Source: Cryptomeria japonica | Taxonomy: Eukaryota > Streptophyta > Pinopsida > Cupressales > Cupressaceae | DNA length: 60,000 nucleotides | Assembly (NCBI RefSeq): GCF_030272615.1 | Contig: NC_081407.1 | Coordinates: 145,210,897-145,270,896 of the forward strand | Direction of reading: 5' to 3' | In this document: piece by piece, positions 12,271-23,162 of the stretch | Numbering within the stretch: the stretch's first letter is position 1 | How the letters are laid out: the number at the start of each line of letters is the position of its first letter | Position numbers and translations under genes: made by a program | Notes under the pieces: generated by a model | The model's input: only the letters and a program-made list of their open reading frames with translations | Told to the model about the DNA's origin: nothing | Database searches by the model: none

Positions 12271-13792
12271 TTCTCCTCCCAAACTTGATCTCCTTATGTA
12301 TTAACCTTAATGTATCATTATGGACATGGGGAGGAGTGTATTTTATCCATTTTGATTTATATTTATCACCTCTTCATGTTCACCTCTTGAAAATGCAATC
12401 ACAAATAGCCATAAAAGTACAAATATTTAATATTTTTCTCACATATGCTAGGGAACACTTTCCAAAGAACATGGGACATATGAATGGCTTAGGATTGAAA
12501 GGTTAATTTACCTTATCCAAAAAATAATAATCTATCATAAATATTGTCATAACTTACAAAACTTACAGTTGTAAGAAAGAATCTATCATAATTGATGGTG
12601 CAGGAGCACCCTAAGTCTAAGAATAGGTCCAATAGGCTAAAATTGATATTTTGTCTTCAATTGATGTTCTTTCATGTAATAAGGTCTTTTGGTGACCATT
12701 ATAAGTTTTTTTCAGTCAATGGTTAGTTCTTACATAAATATAATACATGAAAAAGTTGTAGGATGTGGTCAAGCAACCTTTTGCCTTGGTTTTGTCATAA
12801 AGTGACATAATGATGTCTTAGCATTTTGTAATTTGAAAATTAGCTGGGGACCATTGGAAATGGTTGGAAAAAATTTATATAGTTCTGTAACACCAAACCA
12901 AGGGGTTGGTTGAATTTTTTGGTGTGAAAATAATCAATACGCGATCATTGTTTATGCAAATCTGAACGTCTCTTTACTGTTTTCCCATGTTGTACATGCT
13001 TGTACGGATCAGTAATGGTTTGAAAGTGATTGAACATGAATCTTAGAGACTTATTTATTTTTCATTTGTAATTTTTGGCATCCAATTTGATTAAATTTTG
13101 AGGAAGATCCAATCAATTCTTCCTAGGTGGGTTAAAAACCCTACCAAGGTTAACCAAAGACAAAGAAAAATGTACAAAACACTATTTTACCAGTGAAATA
13201 TTATGCAACTTGGTGGAATGGTCTGTATATACATGTTCTTCATTATTCCAAAGTTTTGATAATAGGGGAGAGGGTTTGCATGTGTAAATTTTATGCCCTA
13301 TGCTCGATATCCTCATGTATCAGGCTGAAACCATTGATGAGAAGCTCTAAGTTTGCATTGTACTAAACAAAAGAGGTTTGTGGCTATTTTGAGAAGTTTA
13401 AGGGAGTGTATAGACTATATGTGAGCCAAGTAAAATCTTACACACCCTTTTGGAATCATTTAGAGACAAAGCTAAGTTGCCTATAAGCCTACTAGCCCAA
13501 TTAGGACTAATTCCAACAAGGACAGTCAAAATTTGACCCAATCTGTACAAAATAACCTTACCTAATTTTGAGATATGTGTTGTAAGATCCAAATGGGTAT
13601 CTAAAAATGTTTTTACATTTTGAATATAATGACTGCTCCAAAATTTATGGAGGAACAGACCCATTTAGAGGGCTACAAGGAATTAGGGTGGATTGTGAAG
13701 GAAGTATTTTGAATGAAGACTCCAAGGCCCTATCAAGTGGTTTTTTGTGACATTGAGACCATCCCTACCTCTAATCTGCATCAAATTGGTAT
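12271..13792. other. Unassigned non-coding stretch
   Basis: No coding similarity, RNA gene or paired repeat is seen on either strand in these 1.5 kb. Base composition resembles the LTR sequences around it, so it may be an unrecognised LTR or 5' leader. Confidence 0.3.
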
Positions 13793-14180
13793 TGTTGATT
13801 GAAAATTTTGTCAACTCACGAAGAGTTTACAAAATTGTGGTTTAAACCATAGCAACACGAGATTAAATCTCTCCTAATTATTAAGGGAAGGTTCCCCCTT
13901 TGATTCACTACTCTATTATAGTAAAATAAGATACAAATTTATAAATCCTATTCTAACTTGGGTGGTACATCATCCTATCCTCTTTCTTCAAGATAGATGT
14001 TATTCTTTTCCTCTCTTTTCAAGAAAGAATTTACAACATAGAGCAACAATAATTCTTACAATTTCTTTGTTACAAATTATCTTAGAAAGAAAGCACAATA
14101 TAATATAGATAATAAAATAAGCAAAGTGTCCATAAAGGCACAAATTCCTGTGTTGCTTCTCCGAGACTGGAAAGAGTGCT

Positions 14181-14473
14181 TAAGCTCAAAGTCTTAAATT
14201 CACTATTGTCCTATCAACCTTTTTTATAAATTCTCTTGTAACCCAAAGAGTTAAGTGAGAAAATCAAAATAAAGCTCAAAGTATTTAAAATGATTCCTAG
14301 CTTCACCTTTGATAATGATTTTTTGAAGTAGTAATATGAAGCTCAAAGTCTTCAAGTTATTGTTTCTTTTTCCAAGATGACACAGTCAAGCACAAAGTCT
14401 TGAAAGTGTAACCTTATTATATAGATCAGCTTTTACTTTGAAAATACCAAAATGAAGCACAAAGTCTTCAAAA
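14181..14473 (-). repeat. Five spaced copies of an AAGACTTTG(T/A)GCTT motif
   Basis: On the + strand AAGC(A/T)CAAAGTCTTNAA recurs at 14181-14200, 14271-14290, 14339-14356, 14388-14408 and 14455-14473. Weaker forms occur near 14523 and 14656. Spacings are 90, 68, 49 and 67 bases, and the sequence between copies is not conserved. It lies downstream of the LTR TATA box, so it would be transcribed. Confidence 0.65.
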
Positions 14474-14807
14474 TGATAATATGATCACCAATTCCTAATT
14501 ATAACAACAATAGTCAAGATATGACACAAAGTTCACAAGTTAACAATTGCCTCTACACTTTAATGATATTTTCTCAACACACCTTTACTTGAGTAAATAA
14601 GAATTTATAATGAAATGACATAAGAACACACTCACCATAAACACAAATCAATCCAACACAAAGTTTGGATGCCAAAGTTTTCTTCTTATTTCATCAAGTT
14701 TGTAAAATCACAAGAGGAATGCAAACTTTCACTTTTGCTCTTCACTTCGGCAGAATTTTGACATATAGATTAAATATAATAGATGAAAATTACAAAGAGA
14801 AAACTTA

Positions 14808-14815
14808 TATTTATA
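14808..14815 (-). promoter_or_regulatory. LTR TATA box
   Basis: The reverse strand reads CTTCTATAAATATAAG. It is a good plant TATA box placed about 180 bases from the U3 edge of the proposed LTR at 13793-14994. Confidence 0.5.
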
Positions 14816-14994
14816 GAAGTGAGGTGCAGCATGAAACTAGGAAATAACTAAGAGTAATTAAAATAATACTTCTAATTGAATTAGGACTCGTGCATTGCCT
14901 AAGTGCAAAAACTAAATACAAAATTGACACTTCAAGTGTCAATGTCTTATTCAAAAGTGCATCTACTATGAAAATTACTTAGTGTCGCCAAACA

Positions 14995-15005
14995 CTCCAT
15001 TTTGA
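14995..15005 (-). other. Polypurine tract
   Basis: The reverse strand reads TCAAAATGGAG and abuts the TGTTTGG start of the LTR. This is the expected plus-strand primer for a reverse-oriented LTR element. Confidence 0.5.
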
Positions 15006-15009
15006 TCAT

Positions 15010-15960
15010 GCTTCATGAATTCCTCGAACTTTGTAGAACTATTTTCATCTGTTCTTGGTTAGGTCCTTTAGTGTGACTTGTGATGACCTTGACCCGACTG
15101 ATAGAATCTTTGAGGTTCACGTAGCACTTCTTGTGTTTCTTTGGAAGCGAGGTTAGATCATCCAGATTCACTTGGATATAAACCAAGTTATCAATAGAGG
15201 ATAATGAGAAAGATTTCTTATCAACATGTTCACCAATTAGCAAATTGAACTCTTTGACGATGATGTCATCGTGAAGGGGTTTCTGGTTCTCATCGAGGAA
15301 AGTGCAAGGAAGAGATGATATTTTCTCAATGATGTCTTGTCCTTTGTCATTACATTCTTTCTATGCTTTTCTTGGATCTTTGATAAGCATCTCTATTATG
15401 TTTATTTAATGTTCTTGAATCTCCCTTTGTTCAATGTGCATATCCCTTGATGGGATCACTCCATTATCAACTAGAAAATCTAACTGGAAATCTTCTAACT
15501 TCAACCAAGAGTCGAAGAATTTCTCATGTGCTTCTAATTCATAGAAAGAAAATCCAATTTTTTTATCAATTTAAACTTCTACCTCCCCCAAGTTGTTGAC
15601 AAGAGTAACTTCTAAACATATGAGATGTGCTCCCTAACTCAATAGTATATCCATCCATTCACCAATTGTCCTCCCGCGAGAATTCACCTGTTCAACTTGC
15701 CTAACAATTTGTTCATCCACTGAAGAAGTGACTGGCTCGACTACCTCTGAAGATTTAGTAATCTTGATTAGGACCTCTGTGAGTTGATCAACTTGTCTCT
15801 TCATCTTATCTTTCTTCCCTTTCTCCTCATGGAACTTTGCCACAAGATGCTAAAAAGAGGTTTGAGCATCTTCAATTGTACCCTTAGTTTTTCTTTGCCC
15901 AAATCAATTCTTTTGATGCCATTGTACTATCCCTTCCTTAGGCCTCTCAGATTTTTGGTG
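15010..15960 (-). pseudogene. C-terminal part of a retroelement accessory ORF (non-pol), decayed
   Basis: A reverse-strand reading runs from about 15960 to a stop just before the purine tract at 14995-15005. At 15634-15843 it is Lys/Glu-rich and probably coiled coil (MAKFHEEKGKKDKMKRQVDQ). At 15380-15560 it reads FSFYELEAHEKFFDSWLKLE. The last 76 residues (15013-15243) begin MLIGEHVDKKSFSLSS. The part between 15244 and 15360 is in the same frame as the C-terminal part. A few stops break it, for example TAG near 15366. I do not recognise a named domain. Position beside an LTR suggests an env-position or accessory ORF. It may be the far end of the ORF at 28505-30963, which has the same orientation and lies beyond an inserted element. 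Confidence 0.45.
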
Positions 15961-16757
15961 GAGGTTGACCTACTATTGGGGTCTTCTAGGTCAGCAAGGT
16001 GGTTTGGGACCCAACCCAGGGTTGTGGGATTCAGTTTGGGAGCTTCACAGGTCTTCCAGTTTGGTATTTGGGAGTTATATCTATGATTAAAATTGAAATT
16101 CTAATGTTTGCCTTATGTGAATAGTGAAAAGTGAATAGTAACTAAAAAACATAAAGATGAATAGTGAAAAGTACACCCCATCTTAGAAATTCAAGTTGTT
16201 TTTAAAAGGGGACCAAATTTTCAATGAGGAAATAAACCTTCAAGGTTATTTTAAGTTTTAAAAGGCCAAATAGTAACTCCCAAATAGGAAGAACTTCTTG
16301 GGATCTCATACAAAGCAATATTCATATCATTTGGTCTCATTTTTTATGCCTCTATTTACAGATCAACAGCTTGCATGAGGGTTTCAACAGCTTGGGACTT
16401 CCAGGAATGCCAACTTTTGGAAGAATTGAGGGATTTGGACAAAAACGTATCTCTCCAGGTGACAATTTCTATCAATATTCAGCTTTAGTGTGCTTGTGGC
16501 GGTCTTCTTTGGGGATTTTTGAGAAGTTCTATCAGTTTGAGGGTAAGTTTTCTACAATTAATTGCAAGGCAAACCTTCTAGAGGTCATTACCATCTATTT
16601 TCAACTCAATTCTAGCTAGCTGCTCTATTTTGGGAAGAAGGGCATCAAACCCTAGGGTGTAATTAGGGTTCTAGCAATTATTGGAGTTGATTTCTATATT
16701 TCTATTGGATGGAAATTTATATTAGACTTATGGGATCATGATTATGGTATGTACATT
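15961..16757. other. Unassigned stretch with GAATAGTGAAAAGT repeats
   Basis: No coding sequence can be defended. Around 16119-16177 the words GAATAGTGAAAAGTGAATAG and GATGAATAGTGAAAAGTACA form a short direct repeat. Such words are common in plant LTRs, but no LTR edge was resolved. Confidence 0.35.
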
Positions 16758-17910
16758 TGTAAAGTGGAAAATTGAACCCTAGTGATCAATCACTAGGATG
16801 ATTTTCACTTGGGAGATACTTTACATTCAAAAGAGGGGTTGAATCCACTAGATCCAAATCCAAGGGAAACAAGGATGTGAATTCTAAGTGGATTGCAAGT
16901 GTTGGAATGTAATTTGCCTTGTTGTTTAAGTAGAAGAGTTGACTTGTTGACTATGCAAAAAAGAGAGATTAAATGGGTGAAATGAGGAGCTACCAGTTCG
17001 AAGTCGTGTTGTAACTTTGGATCTGAGATATTTAGACTAATACGGATCTGCCCTGAAATTTGTAGAAAAGTCGTCGAGACCGTGTTGAAAGTGCACACGG
17101 TCCTCCAAAAAATCCACAAAACAAAAAGGTTTTTTCGTCTCTACAAATGAAGCCCAAACCTACAATTACAGTTGTGCACCTGCAACCTACACACAAAAAA
17201 GAAGGGAGGAAGGGTTGTGGATAGGAGTTTGCCTCAGTCAAACCTTGGTTGAGGAATCAACCTTGAAAGAAAGTAATTGCAAATTCTTAAATGTAAATAA
17301 TGAAAATGTATACCTTGTAGATCTGCAATCTGTTGATGATGATTGCTTTATTTATTGAATGTAATCACAAGTGTTGCATGAAATGGCATGTAACATGACA
17401 AAACCCTAACACACACACATGCTTGCAAATGAATGTTTTAATGTTGCTCCAATGGATGAATGAAGAAGACATGTGAAGAAGAAGACTTGATGGATGCTTG
17501 AAGACTTGAATGCTTGATGAAGATATTTCACTCAAATTTTTCCTATCATGTATTTGGTGTGTATCCTATCTATATGCAAAGGAGAAAACTAACTCCCTTT
17601 TTATATATGCCTCAGAAGATTAATACATCTCACCAAAGGCCGACATCAGGGAGATTTGGAATCCCAAAATGTAGATAGGATTGGGGAGACCTATCTTGGG
17701 GCCACCCTAAGAGGGGGGGACAAGGGAGCCACTCCCTTGTCCTGCCCTATCTTGGGGTCCGGACAGGGTCCCGAGGCCATCTCAAGGCTCAAATGGGAGA
17801 AATTCAAGGGTGAAGGTGCAGAAAGGGGTCTCGGTTGGAGAAGAACCTACCATTGCCAAGGTGAGGACCTCAAGTGTGGTTAAAATTACAAGGGTCACAA
17901 TTTTATGACA
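16758..17910 (-). repeat. 3' LTR of the gag-only element
   Basis: It begins TGTAAAGTGG and ends TTTTATGACA on the + strand. It aligns over its length with 27037-28245 with scattered substitutions and small indels. The purine tract beside its right edge makes this the 3' copy. Confidence 0.8.
17078..17102. repeat. Hairpin motif GACCGTGT...ACACGGTC in LTR
   Basis: An 8-bp perfect stem encloses the loop TGAAAGTGC. The same motif occurs at 27381-27405 in the other LTR (one mismatch) and once, split by the copia insertion, at 21846-21859 plus 25987-26002. A weaker relative is at 26597-26623. Confidence 0.7.
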
Positions 17911-17914
17911 CTGC

Positions 17915-17930
17915 ATTTAGCCCCCACTTT
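17915..17930 (-). other. Polypurine tract of the gag-only element
   Basis: The reverse strand reads AAAGTGGGGGCTAAATGCAG and then the LTR start TGTCATAAAA. The AAAGTGGGGGC core is a typical plus-strand primer. Confidence 0.6.
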
Positions 17931-18616
17931 AGCAGGAGTATGGCTTACACCAATGCTGCCAGTATAGTAGAAGAAATAGAGATGAAGATGAGAGATACAG
18001 AGCAATACCACAAAGAGTATAAGATGTCACTAATCTTGAGGAACATAAGCCCCCAATCCTAGGATCTTAACTCACCCAAACATATGCAAGAGAACACAAA
18101 AACAACAAGGAACAAGACACACAAAACAAAACAAAGCGCACAAGACACATGACAAAAACAAGATACAAGATGACAAACCAACTAGCAGAAGAGACCTCGA
18201 TACTCAGATGTCTCAGCAACTAATTAGGACACAAAGACCAATGCCATCACATAAACACAAGTAATCACATAAAAGAGCAAATCTGACATCATCCATGAAC
18301 CATCAATAGTAAAACTATGGGTTCATGAGAGGAAGGAGATAGAGGATATGAATACACACCTTGGTGATCCATGAGAATAAAGGCAAACAAGAGAGAAACC
18401 ATGGACATCTCGCCCCTAAAACTAGGTGATCCATGGAGAAAAGGACATGGAAATATAGCCCCTAGAATCTGTCTGGGTGATCCATGTAAGGGAGGAGAGT
18501 GAGAACATCGTTAGTTCCACTCAACCTCGTGTGCATGTGTGAAAGTGAGGTTTGAAGTGCCTCATAGGAGTCTATGCCCGAGTACACTAAAACCTATATA
18601 AGATGTATAGTACAAA

Positions 18617-18895
18617 TGTCAATAAAGGCGTGACCTCTCTCTCTAAGAGTTTGTGCTCTGGTTCTGAGAATAAGCACCTTGCATAAGAGAAAAGTGGTGT
18701 CATCTCACTCTAAGAGTCTGTGCTCTAGTTCCGAGAATGGCCCACTGGACCAGGAAAAAGTAGCATGATCTCGCTCTAAGAGTCTGTGCTTTGGTTCCAA
18801 GAATGACCCATTGTACAAGAGAAAAGTGACGACATCTTGCTCTAAGAGGTTGCCCTCTAGTTCCAAGAATGTCCCACTATACAATGCAGGAGAGA
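18617..18895. repeat. Tandem array of four ~66-bp units
   Basis: The core CTCTAAGAG recurs at 18641, 18708, 18774 and 18840. Each is followed by TCTGTGCT-like sequence and a TTCC(A/G)AGAATG block. Period is 66-67 bases. Because 66 is a multiple of three a coding origin is possible, but no open frame spans all copies. Confidence 0.8.
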
Positions 18896-18923
18896 AGTAT
18901 AGTACAAATGAGCAGTGTGGGTG

Positions 18924-18937
18924 CCCCCCCCCCCCCC
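18924..18937. repeat. Run of 14 C
   Basis: A homopolymer of 14 cytosines is followed by TCCC. Its length may be unreliable for technical reasons. Confidence 0.9.
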
Positions 18938-19544
18938 TCCCTTAATATGTCAACATAGGTTGATGTTGATATCTTAAGGAAAGTAGAACAAGGATACCTA
19001 CCTTCATCACAAAGAAGATATCTGCTATGCAACAACGTCATAAATCCAAGCAAGAGAGGGAATACTCTTCAAACCAGGATAAGATAGTGGAAAAGAGATA
19101 TCTTGTTGTAAGTGTAAAGGAGATCCTTGGAGGAGAAGAGATCTTTGTTCAAAATACATCTACCCCCCAAGAGGAGTTGTCTTCAACAAATATAACATCT
19201 TCTAGAATGAAGTGCAAAAGAGAACAACAATTCAATCCTTCCTCCTATTGCTAGGTGAAAGGGATTCTTGATGAAGGATGACTCGCTTTTATCCCAATGG
19301 GGATGGGTGAATTTATTATATATGTACATTACCAATTGTGAAAGAGATTGTAGTCAAGGACTTACACCTCTTGTATAAGAGAGAACCCTTGAGTGAACAA
19401 CAACAATTCCACACAAGGAATGACATCAAGTAATAAAACTCACACCATCCACAACATAGGAAAGAGTGGATCCTTAGAGAAAGAGAGAGGGAGAGATATC
19501 ATTGTCCCCCAAGTGTAGGAAAATTAGAAGAATTACACAACTGA

Positions 19545-19905
19545 GAGAGACTTCTCATAAGAGGCGTATTGTTTCAAGAAAGGAATACATCCTAACCAAG
19601 GAACAAACATGCACTCGCATGAAAGATAACTCCATTCAAGAAAGGATATCAACTTATGAATAACATAGTAGAAGAGGTAATTTAAAAAGAGAGAGAAAGA
19701 AGAAGATTCACAAAAGTTCTCTGAGGAGAGATTTTTCATTATAGACGTATCATTTCAAGCAAGGAGAAGATCCCACTCATGGAACAGACATGCGCTCGCA
19801 TGAAGGAAAACTCCATGCAAGAAAGGACATCAATTTTATGAATAATGTACATAAAGAAAATAGTGACTTTAGAAAGAGGAAAAGGAATATTCTTGCCCCC
19901 CAAGC
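19545..19905. repeat. Diverged tandem duplication, period ~181 bp
   Basis: CGTATTGTTTCAAGAAAGGA (from 19565) and CGTATCATTTCAAGCAAGGA (from 19746) start two similar blocks. Both contain GAACA.ACATGC.CTCGCATG, AACTCCAT.CAAGAAAGGA and ATCAA.TTATGAATAA in the same order. Confidence 0.75.
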
Positions 19906-20059
19906 ATAGAGGCAAGAATAAATAGACTATTACATTGCTCACTAAGTATGATTTCACCTGAAATTGTACCACCACGAATGACAAGGAGCCCCCAATAGGT
20001 AGGCTAACTATGTCACATGGTGAGGAGCAACATAATAGGAACTTGAATGTTATTTTAAA

Positions 20060-21261
20060 TGATCATGATGAATATTCCATTCATTGTCAGATGTTATTTT
20101 TAACATGCCTGAATCAATGTAATGTTGTATTTATGTTTTCAAAGCTTGACACTCATTAGTAGAATAGCCATGGGTTTGATGATATTTACAAAAAGAAGAA
20201 ATTTGAGAATGTTGTTTATGTTTTCTTCTTCTTTTAGGACAAAGAGGATATATTACTTTGGAATCTAGAATATTGGTCAACACATTTTCTTGTTGTAACT
20301 CAAAATTAGAATGAGAAGGTGTGGATTTACAAGACAATGGAGAAGAAGATGTGGACAAAGGAAAGTGACATTTCTCATGATTTTGTAGCTAACATTCAAG
20401 AATTTTTCCATTGCATCCATGTGTATGTTCAAAACAAGGTTCACTCTTAGGGGGAATTGGATTGAAGTTTAAAGAGGCCCAATCAATTTCAAGATTTGTG
20501 TTAAGAGAAAAATTTGGAATATGAAATTCAGGCATCTTAGACTTTCTAGAAAAGGTAGGAGTTAAATCTAAGGACCCCCAATCATCCTCTTAGAGTTCTT
20601 CTTTAGGAACTTCTTTGGTAGGAGATGGTGTATTTGAGTGAATTGAAGAGAGGATTGTAGGAAATAAGAAAGCATATGATGCCTCACTTATGTTCTCATC
20701 AACTACCTCATTAGTATATATGTAAGGCACAACATGATAATCAGGAAGAATTTTTGGTTTCCTAGGAACATGAATGGAATTGATTTGATTTTAGTTAGGA
20801 TCTTACTTTTTGGGAGAGATATCATTATGATGATAAATAATATCATCCTCTTGTTCTAAGGTATCTTTATGTTCAAGACACTCATTAGAAAAAGGACTAT
20901 CATATGTAATTAATGCTTCGTCTTTAGAGGGAAGATCATGAAAAGAAGGTGTGGTATCACTAGGATAAGTAGCCATAATATCATCCTCTTGCACCAAATA
21001 ATCCTTACGAGGGAGGTAAATTTTAGGAGAAGAAGGAATACAACTCTCCAAAGATTCATCTTTAGGAGAGAGATCTTTGTAAGAAGTGTCCATATTCCCT
21101 TTTTGAACCAATGTGAGATCAATTTTGGGAGAGGGTAAATCATAGCTATGAATGAAAGGGAGAACTAAATCATCGTCATATGCATGAAAGAGAACATCAT
21201 GAGCATCTTTAATGTAACTTGAAATTGAATTAGCAAAATAAGATAAGAACTCCATATGCAC
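20060..21261 (-). pseudogene. Gag-like ORF with acidic repeats and a zinc-knuckle remnant
   Basis: A single reverse frame runs from ATG at 21261 (start MHMEFLSYFANSISSYIKDA) to about 20060 with a few stops (near 20803, 20590 and 20131). The first 150 residues are Asp/Ser/Pro-rich. They carry three loose copies of a 'SPK...DLP.KDE....' unit, for example LPSKDEALITYDSPFSNECL and LSPKDESLESCIPSSPKIYL. Near 20150-20200 it reads SFCKYHQTHGYSTNECQALK. This resembles the C-x2-H-x4-H-x4-C knuckle of Tat-type gag with one His changed to Tyr. Downstream in frame is IDSGML, as often follows that knuckle. No enzyme domain follows. I call it gag-like from the knuckle and its position behind the leader; the N-terminal half is not recognisable. 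Confidence 0.55.
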
Positions 21262-21336
21262 TTATGATCAAACAAGAAACTCATAATAATGTTCACCCCA
21301 TACATGCATAGAAAATTGAATAAAGGAGGGAAAATG

Positions 21337-21418
21337 GAATTTGAATTGAAAATTTGAAATTTGAATTTTGAAATTGTGAAATTTGAATTTTGAAATTGTG
21401 AAATTTGAAATTTGAGAC
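21337..21418. repeat. Short tandem repeat, GAAATTTGAATTTTGAAATT
   Basis: About three and a half units of a ~22-bp A/T-rich word follow one another just upstream of the gag-like ORF on the reverse strand. They lie in the 5' leader. Confidence 0.75.
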
Positions 21419-21479
21419 TTGCAAAATAATTGAATAATGCAAAATTCTAGGAAAAATGATTACTCAATTAAATGAACAA

Positions 21480-21859
21480 ATTGATTGAAAGAATAATAAT
21501 GCAACCTCCTAGAAAATTGAGATTTTAAAATTAGGATTATGTAAAAAATAACCTCTTAATTTAAAATTTAAAATTATCCAAAAGAGATTAAAATTAGGGC
21601 CTATTGAAAAACCTCTTAATTTTAAAAATTGAAAGTTGTTGAATTGAAATCTTGAAATTTAAAATTAGGGTTGTTCTTAATTAACCACTTAATTTTAAAC
21701 TATATCTTGAAAATTGAAATGTTGAAAGTGGGGATTGTTTTTTATCTTAGAGGGACCAAAATTCAAAAAAATCAGCCAATTTTTTGGATTTAAGCAAATG
21801 AATACAATCATAACAGTCTTCCAAAATTTTGGGAAAAAAGCCAGGGACCGTGTTGAAAG
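21480..21859 (-). other. Left part of the gag-only element's 5' leader
   Basis: The stretch holds three copies of AAATTAGG followed by AACC.CTTAATTTT (21527, 21591 and 21661). The same phrase occurs three times at 26274-26930, showing that this and the right part are one leader split by the copia insertion. It also holds the left half of the GACCGTGT hairpin motif. Confidence 0.65.
21855..21859. repeat. Target-site duplication, left (GAAAG)
   Basis: GAAAG directly precedes the TG edge of the copia LTR at 21860. It is repeated directly after the opposite edge at 25987-25991. Confidence 0.75.
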
Positions 21860-22634
21860 TGTTAATTTTATCAGATTTGAGAATGCTAAGGGTTATTTTA
21901 TTTATCAAAGTACTTCTTTTATAATATATTGATTTGATCTCTTTTGAATATAAGCAAGTAAGAAACAACAATCAGAATTTATGATTTGTATTTCAATGAA
22001 TATGTAACAGCAATGTTCATTTTTTTGTGCAGGTCGGCTGGTTCAATATTTCTGATTTCTATATTATCCCTTAACCACAACTATACACCATATATACAAT
22101 GGTGTGGAGGCATGCCTACGTAGAGGCGTGCCTCTATATGGAATGGCATCCACGTAGAGACATGTCTCCACGAACCCATGAGTGTTAGATCGATAAACAT
22201 TAAAGACAATACGCTAAGATGCAAGATGGTATAATTAACCAATTCGACTTTAAGTCGACTAATGTTTGTCAAGTGAGTAAATGTAACAAGTTGATTATAT
22301 CGACTATTTGTTAATATAAATATTTAATAATCAGGTTTTTCTTTATTATGAAAATGTATGTATATATTATATATACATATATATCAATAATGTAAATCAC
22401 AAACATTGTTGTATATATATATATATAGATACATATATACATGTGTAATATATATTAATATATGAGTATTAAATCCAATCATCAATTACAAATACTTCGG
22501 TGACAATACATATAAGATAATTTAACATAACTTGGAAGGATAAAGCAACTATCAAATGCTTAAGGCCAATTGGCCACTTAAGCATTTGATTTCGACGATC
22601 AGAATTATCTGACCGAAGCTACACAACATTAACA
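21860..22634 (-). repeat. 3' LTR of the nested copia (775 bp)
   Basis: On the reverse strand it starts TGTTAATGTTGTGTAGC at 22634 and ends AAAATTAACA at 21860, with matching TGTTAA/TTAACA tips. The outer 100 bases of its U3 end recur at 25887-25986, and 22220-22300 recurs inverted at 25806-25886. The middle (22340-22480) is very rich in TATATA. Confidence 0.75.
22108..22168. repeat. Three short palindromes in tandem in the copia LTR
   Basis: AGGCATGCCT (22108-22117), GAGGCGTGCCTC (22123-22134) and GAGACATGTCTC (22157-22168) follow each other. ACGTAGA lies directly before the second and third. The arms change together: AGGC pairs with GCCT in the first two, AGAC with GTCT in the third. Confidence 0.65.
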
Positions 22635-22650
22635 CTCCCTCTTATCTAGG
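22635..22650 (-). other. Polypurine tract of the nested copia
   Basis: The reverse strand reads TAGATAAGAGGGAG and then the LTR start TGTTAATG. The GAGGGAG run is the usual copia plus-strand primer. Confidence 0.7.
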
Positions 22651-23162
22651 GAGGATTAATTCTCAAACAAATGACATCACCTTCTCGTGATATTAAAGAA
22701 TCATGACATAACCACAAATATCACGTCTCATGATATTTTGTCATGGTTCTCAAAGAGTATCCAAGATCCATGATATGTGCACTGGTATCAAGTCACATGA
22801 TACCTATCATGGGGATATAAATCATGGCCTATCCATGAATATTACGTCTCATAATATTCACCATGATCATCTCAATCGTTATGATTTCTCGAGATATCAA
22901 GTCTCGTGATATCAATCATAATGCCTGCAGACATGCAAACTATCATTACAAAGTTGCAGATATCAAGTCGCATGATATCTATTCATGATAGTGAGGTTAG
23001 AATACTATGATGTCGTCACTCTACAATATTAACCAAAATAAGTGAAACTTTGAAAAATCGTCATCTTTCAAAGTCACACAGAGATTAAATAGTCATATAG
23101 TTTCACACATGACAAATAAGAAATAGTACAACAGATCAAAAATTACATTCTCAATTTAACTT
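22651..23162 (-). other. 3' untranslated part of the nested copia
   Basis: There is no coding sequence here. The segment repeats words such as ATATCA(A/C)GTC, CATGATAT and TCATGATA many times between 22690 and 22990, a loose satellite-like pattern. Confidence 0.55.

Larger units (their letters stand above)
13793..14994 (-). repeat. Probable 3' LTR of an accessory-ORF retroelement
   Basis: On the reverse strand the right edge reads AAAATGGAG|TGTTTGGCGACAC, a purine tract followed by a TG start, as at the 3' LTR of a reverse-oriented element. The left edge is proposed at the TG at 13793 (TCAACA on the coding strand). A TATA box sits 180 bases inside the right edge, and a spaced motif array fills the transcribed part. 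No partner LTR is in the window, so the left edge is tentative. Confidence 0.5.
17931..20059 (-). other. 3' non-coding internal region of the gag-only element
   Basis: The 2.1 kb between the gag-like ORF and the purine tract show no retroviral enzyme motif in any frame. They contain a 66-bp tandem array, a 14-C run and a 181-bp duplication, listed separately. Short open frames here (for example 19027-19254, +) have no recognisable protein features. Confidence 0.5.

Noticed and set aside
21860-22219. A separate + oriented LTR beginning TGTTAAT
   Set aside because: The bases are the U5 end of the reverse-oriented 3' LTR. TGTTAA/TTAACA are its matching tips, and the GAAAG duplication fits a single normal insertion.
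22340-22480. TATATA-rich microsatellite
   Set aside because: It lies inside the copia LTR, is irregular, and is better treated as part of that LTR.
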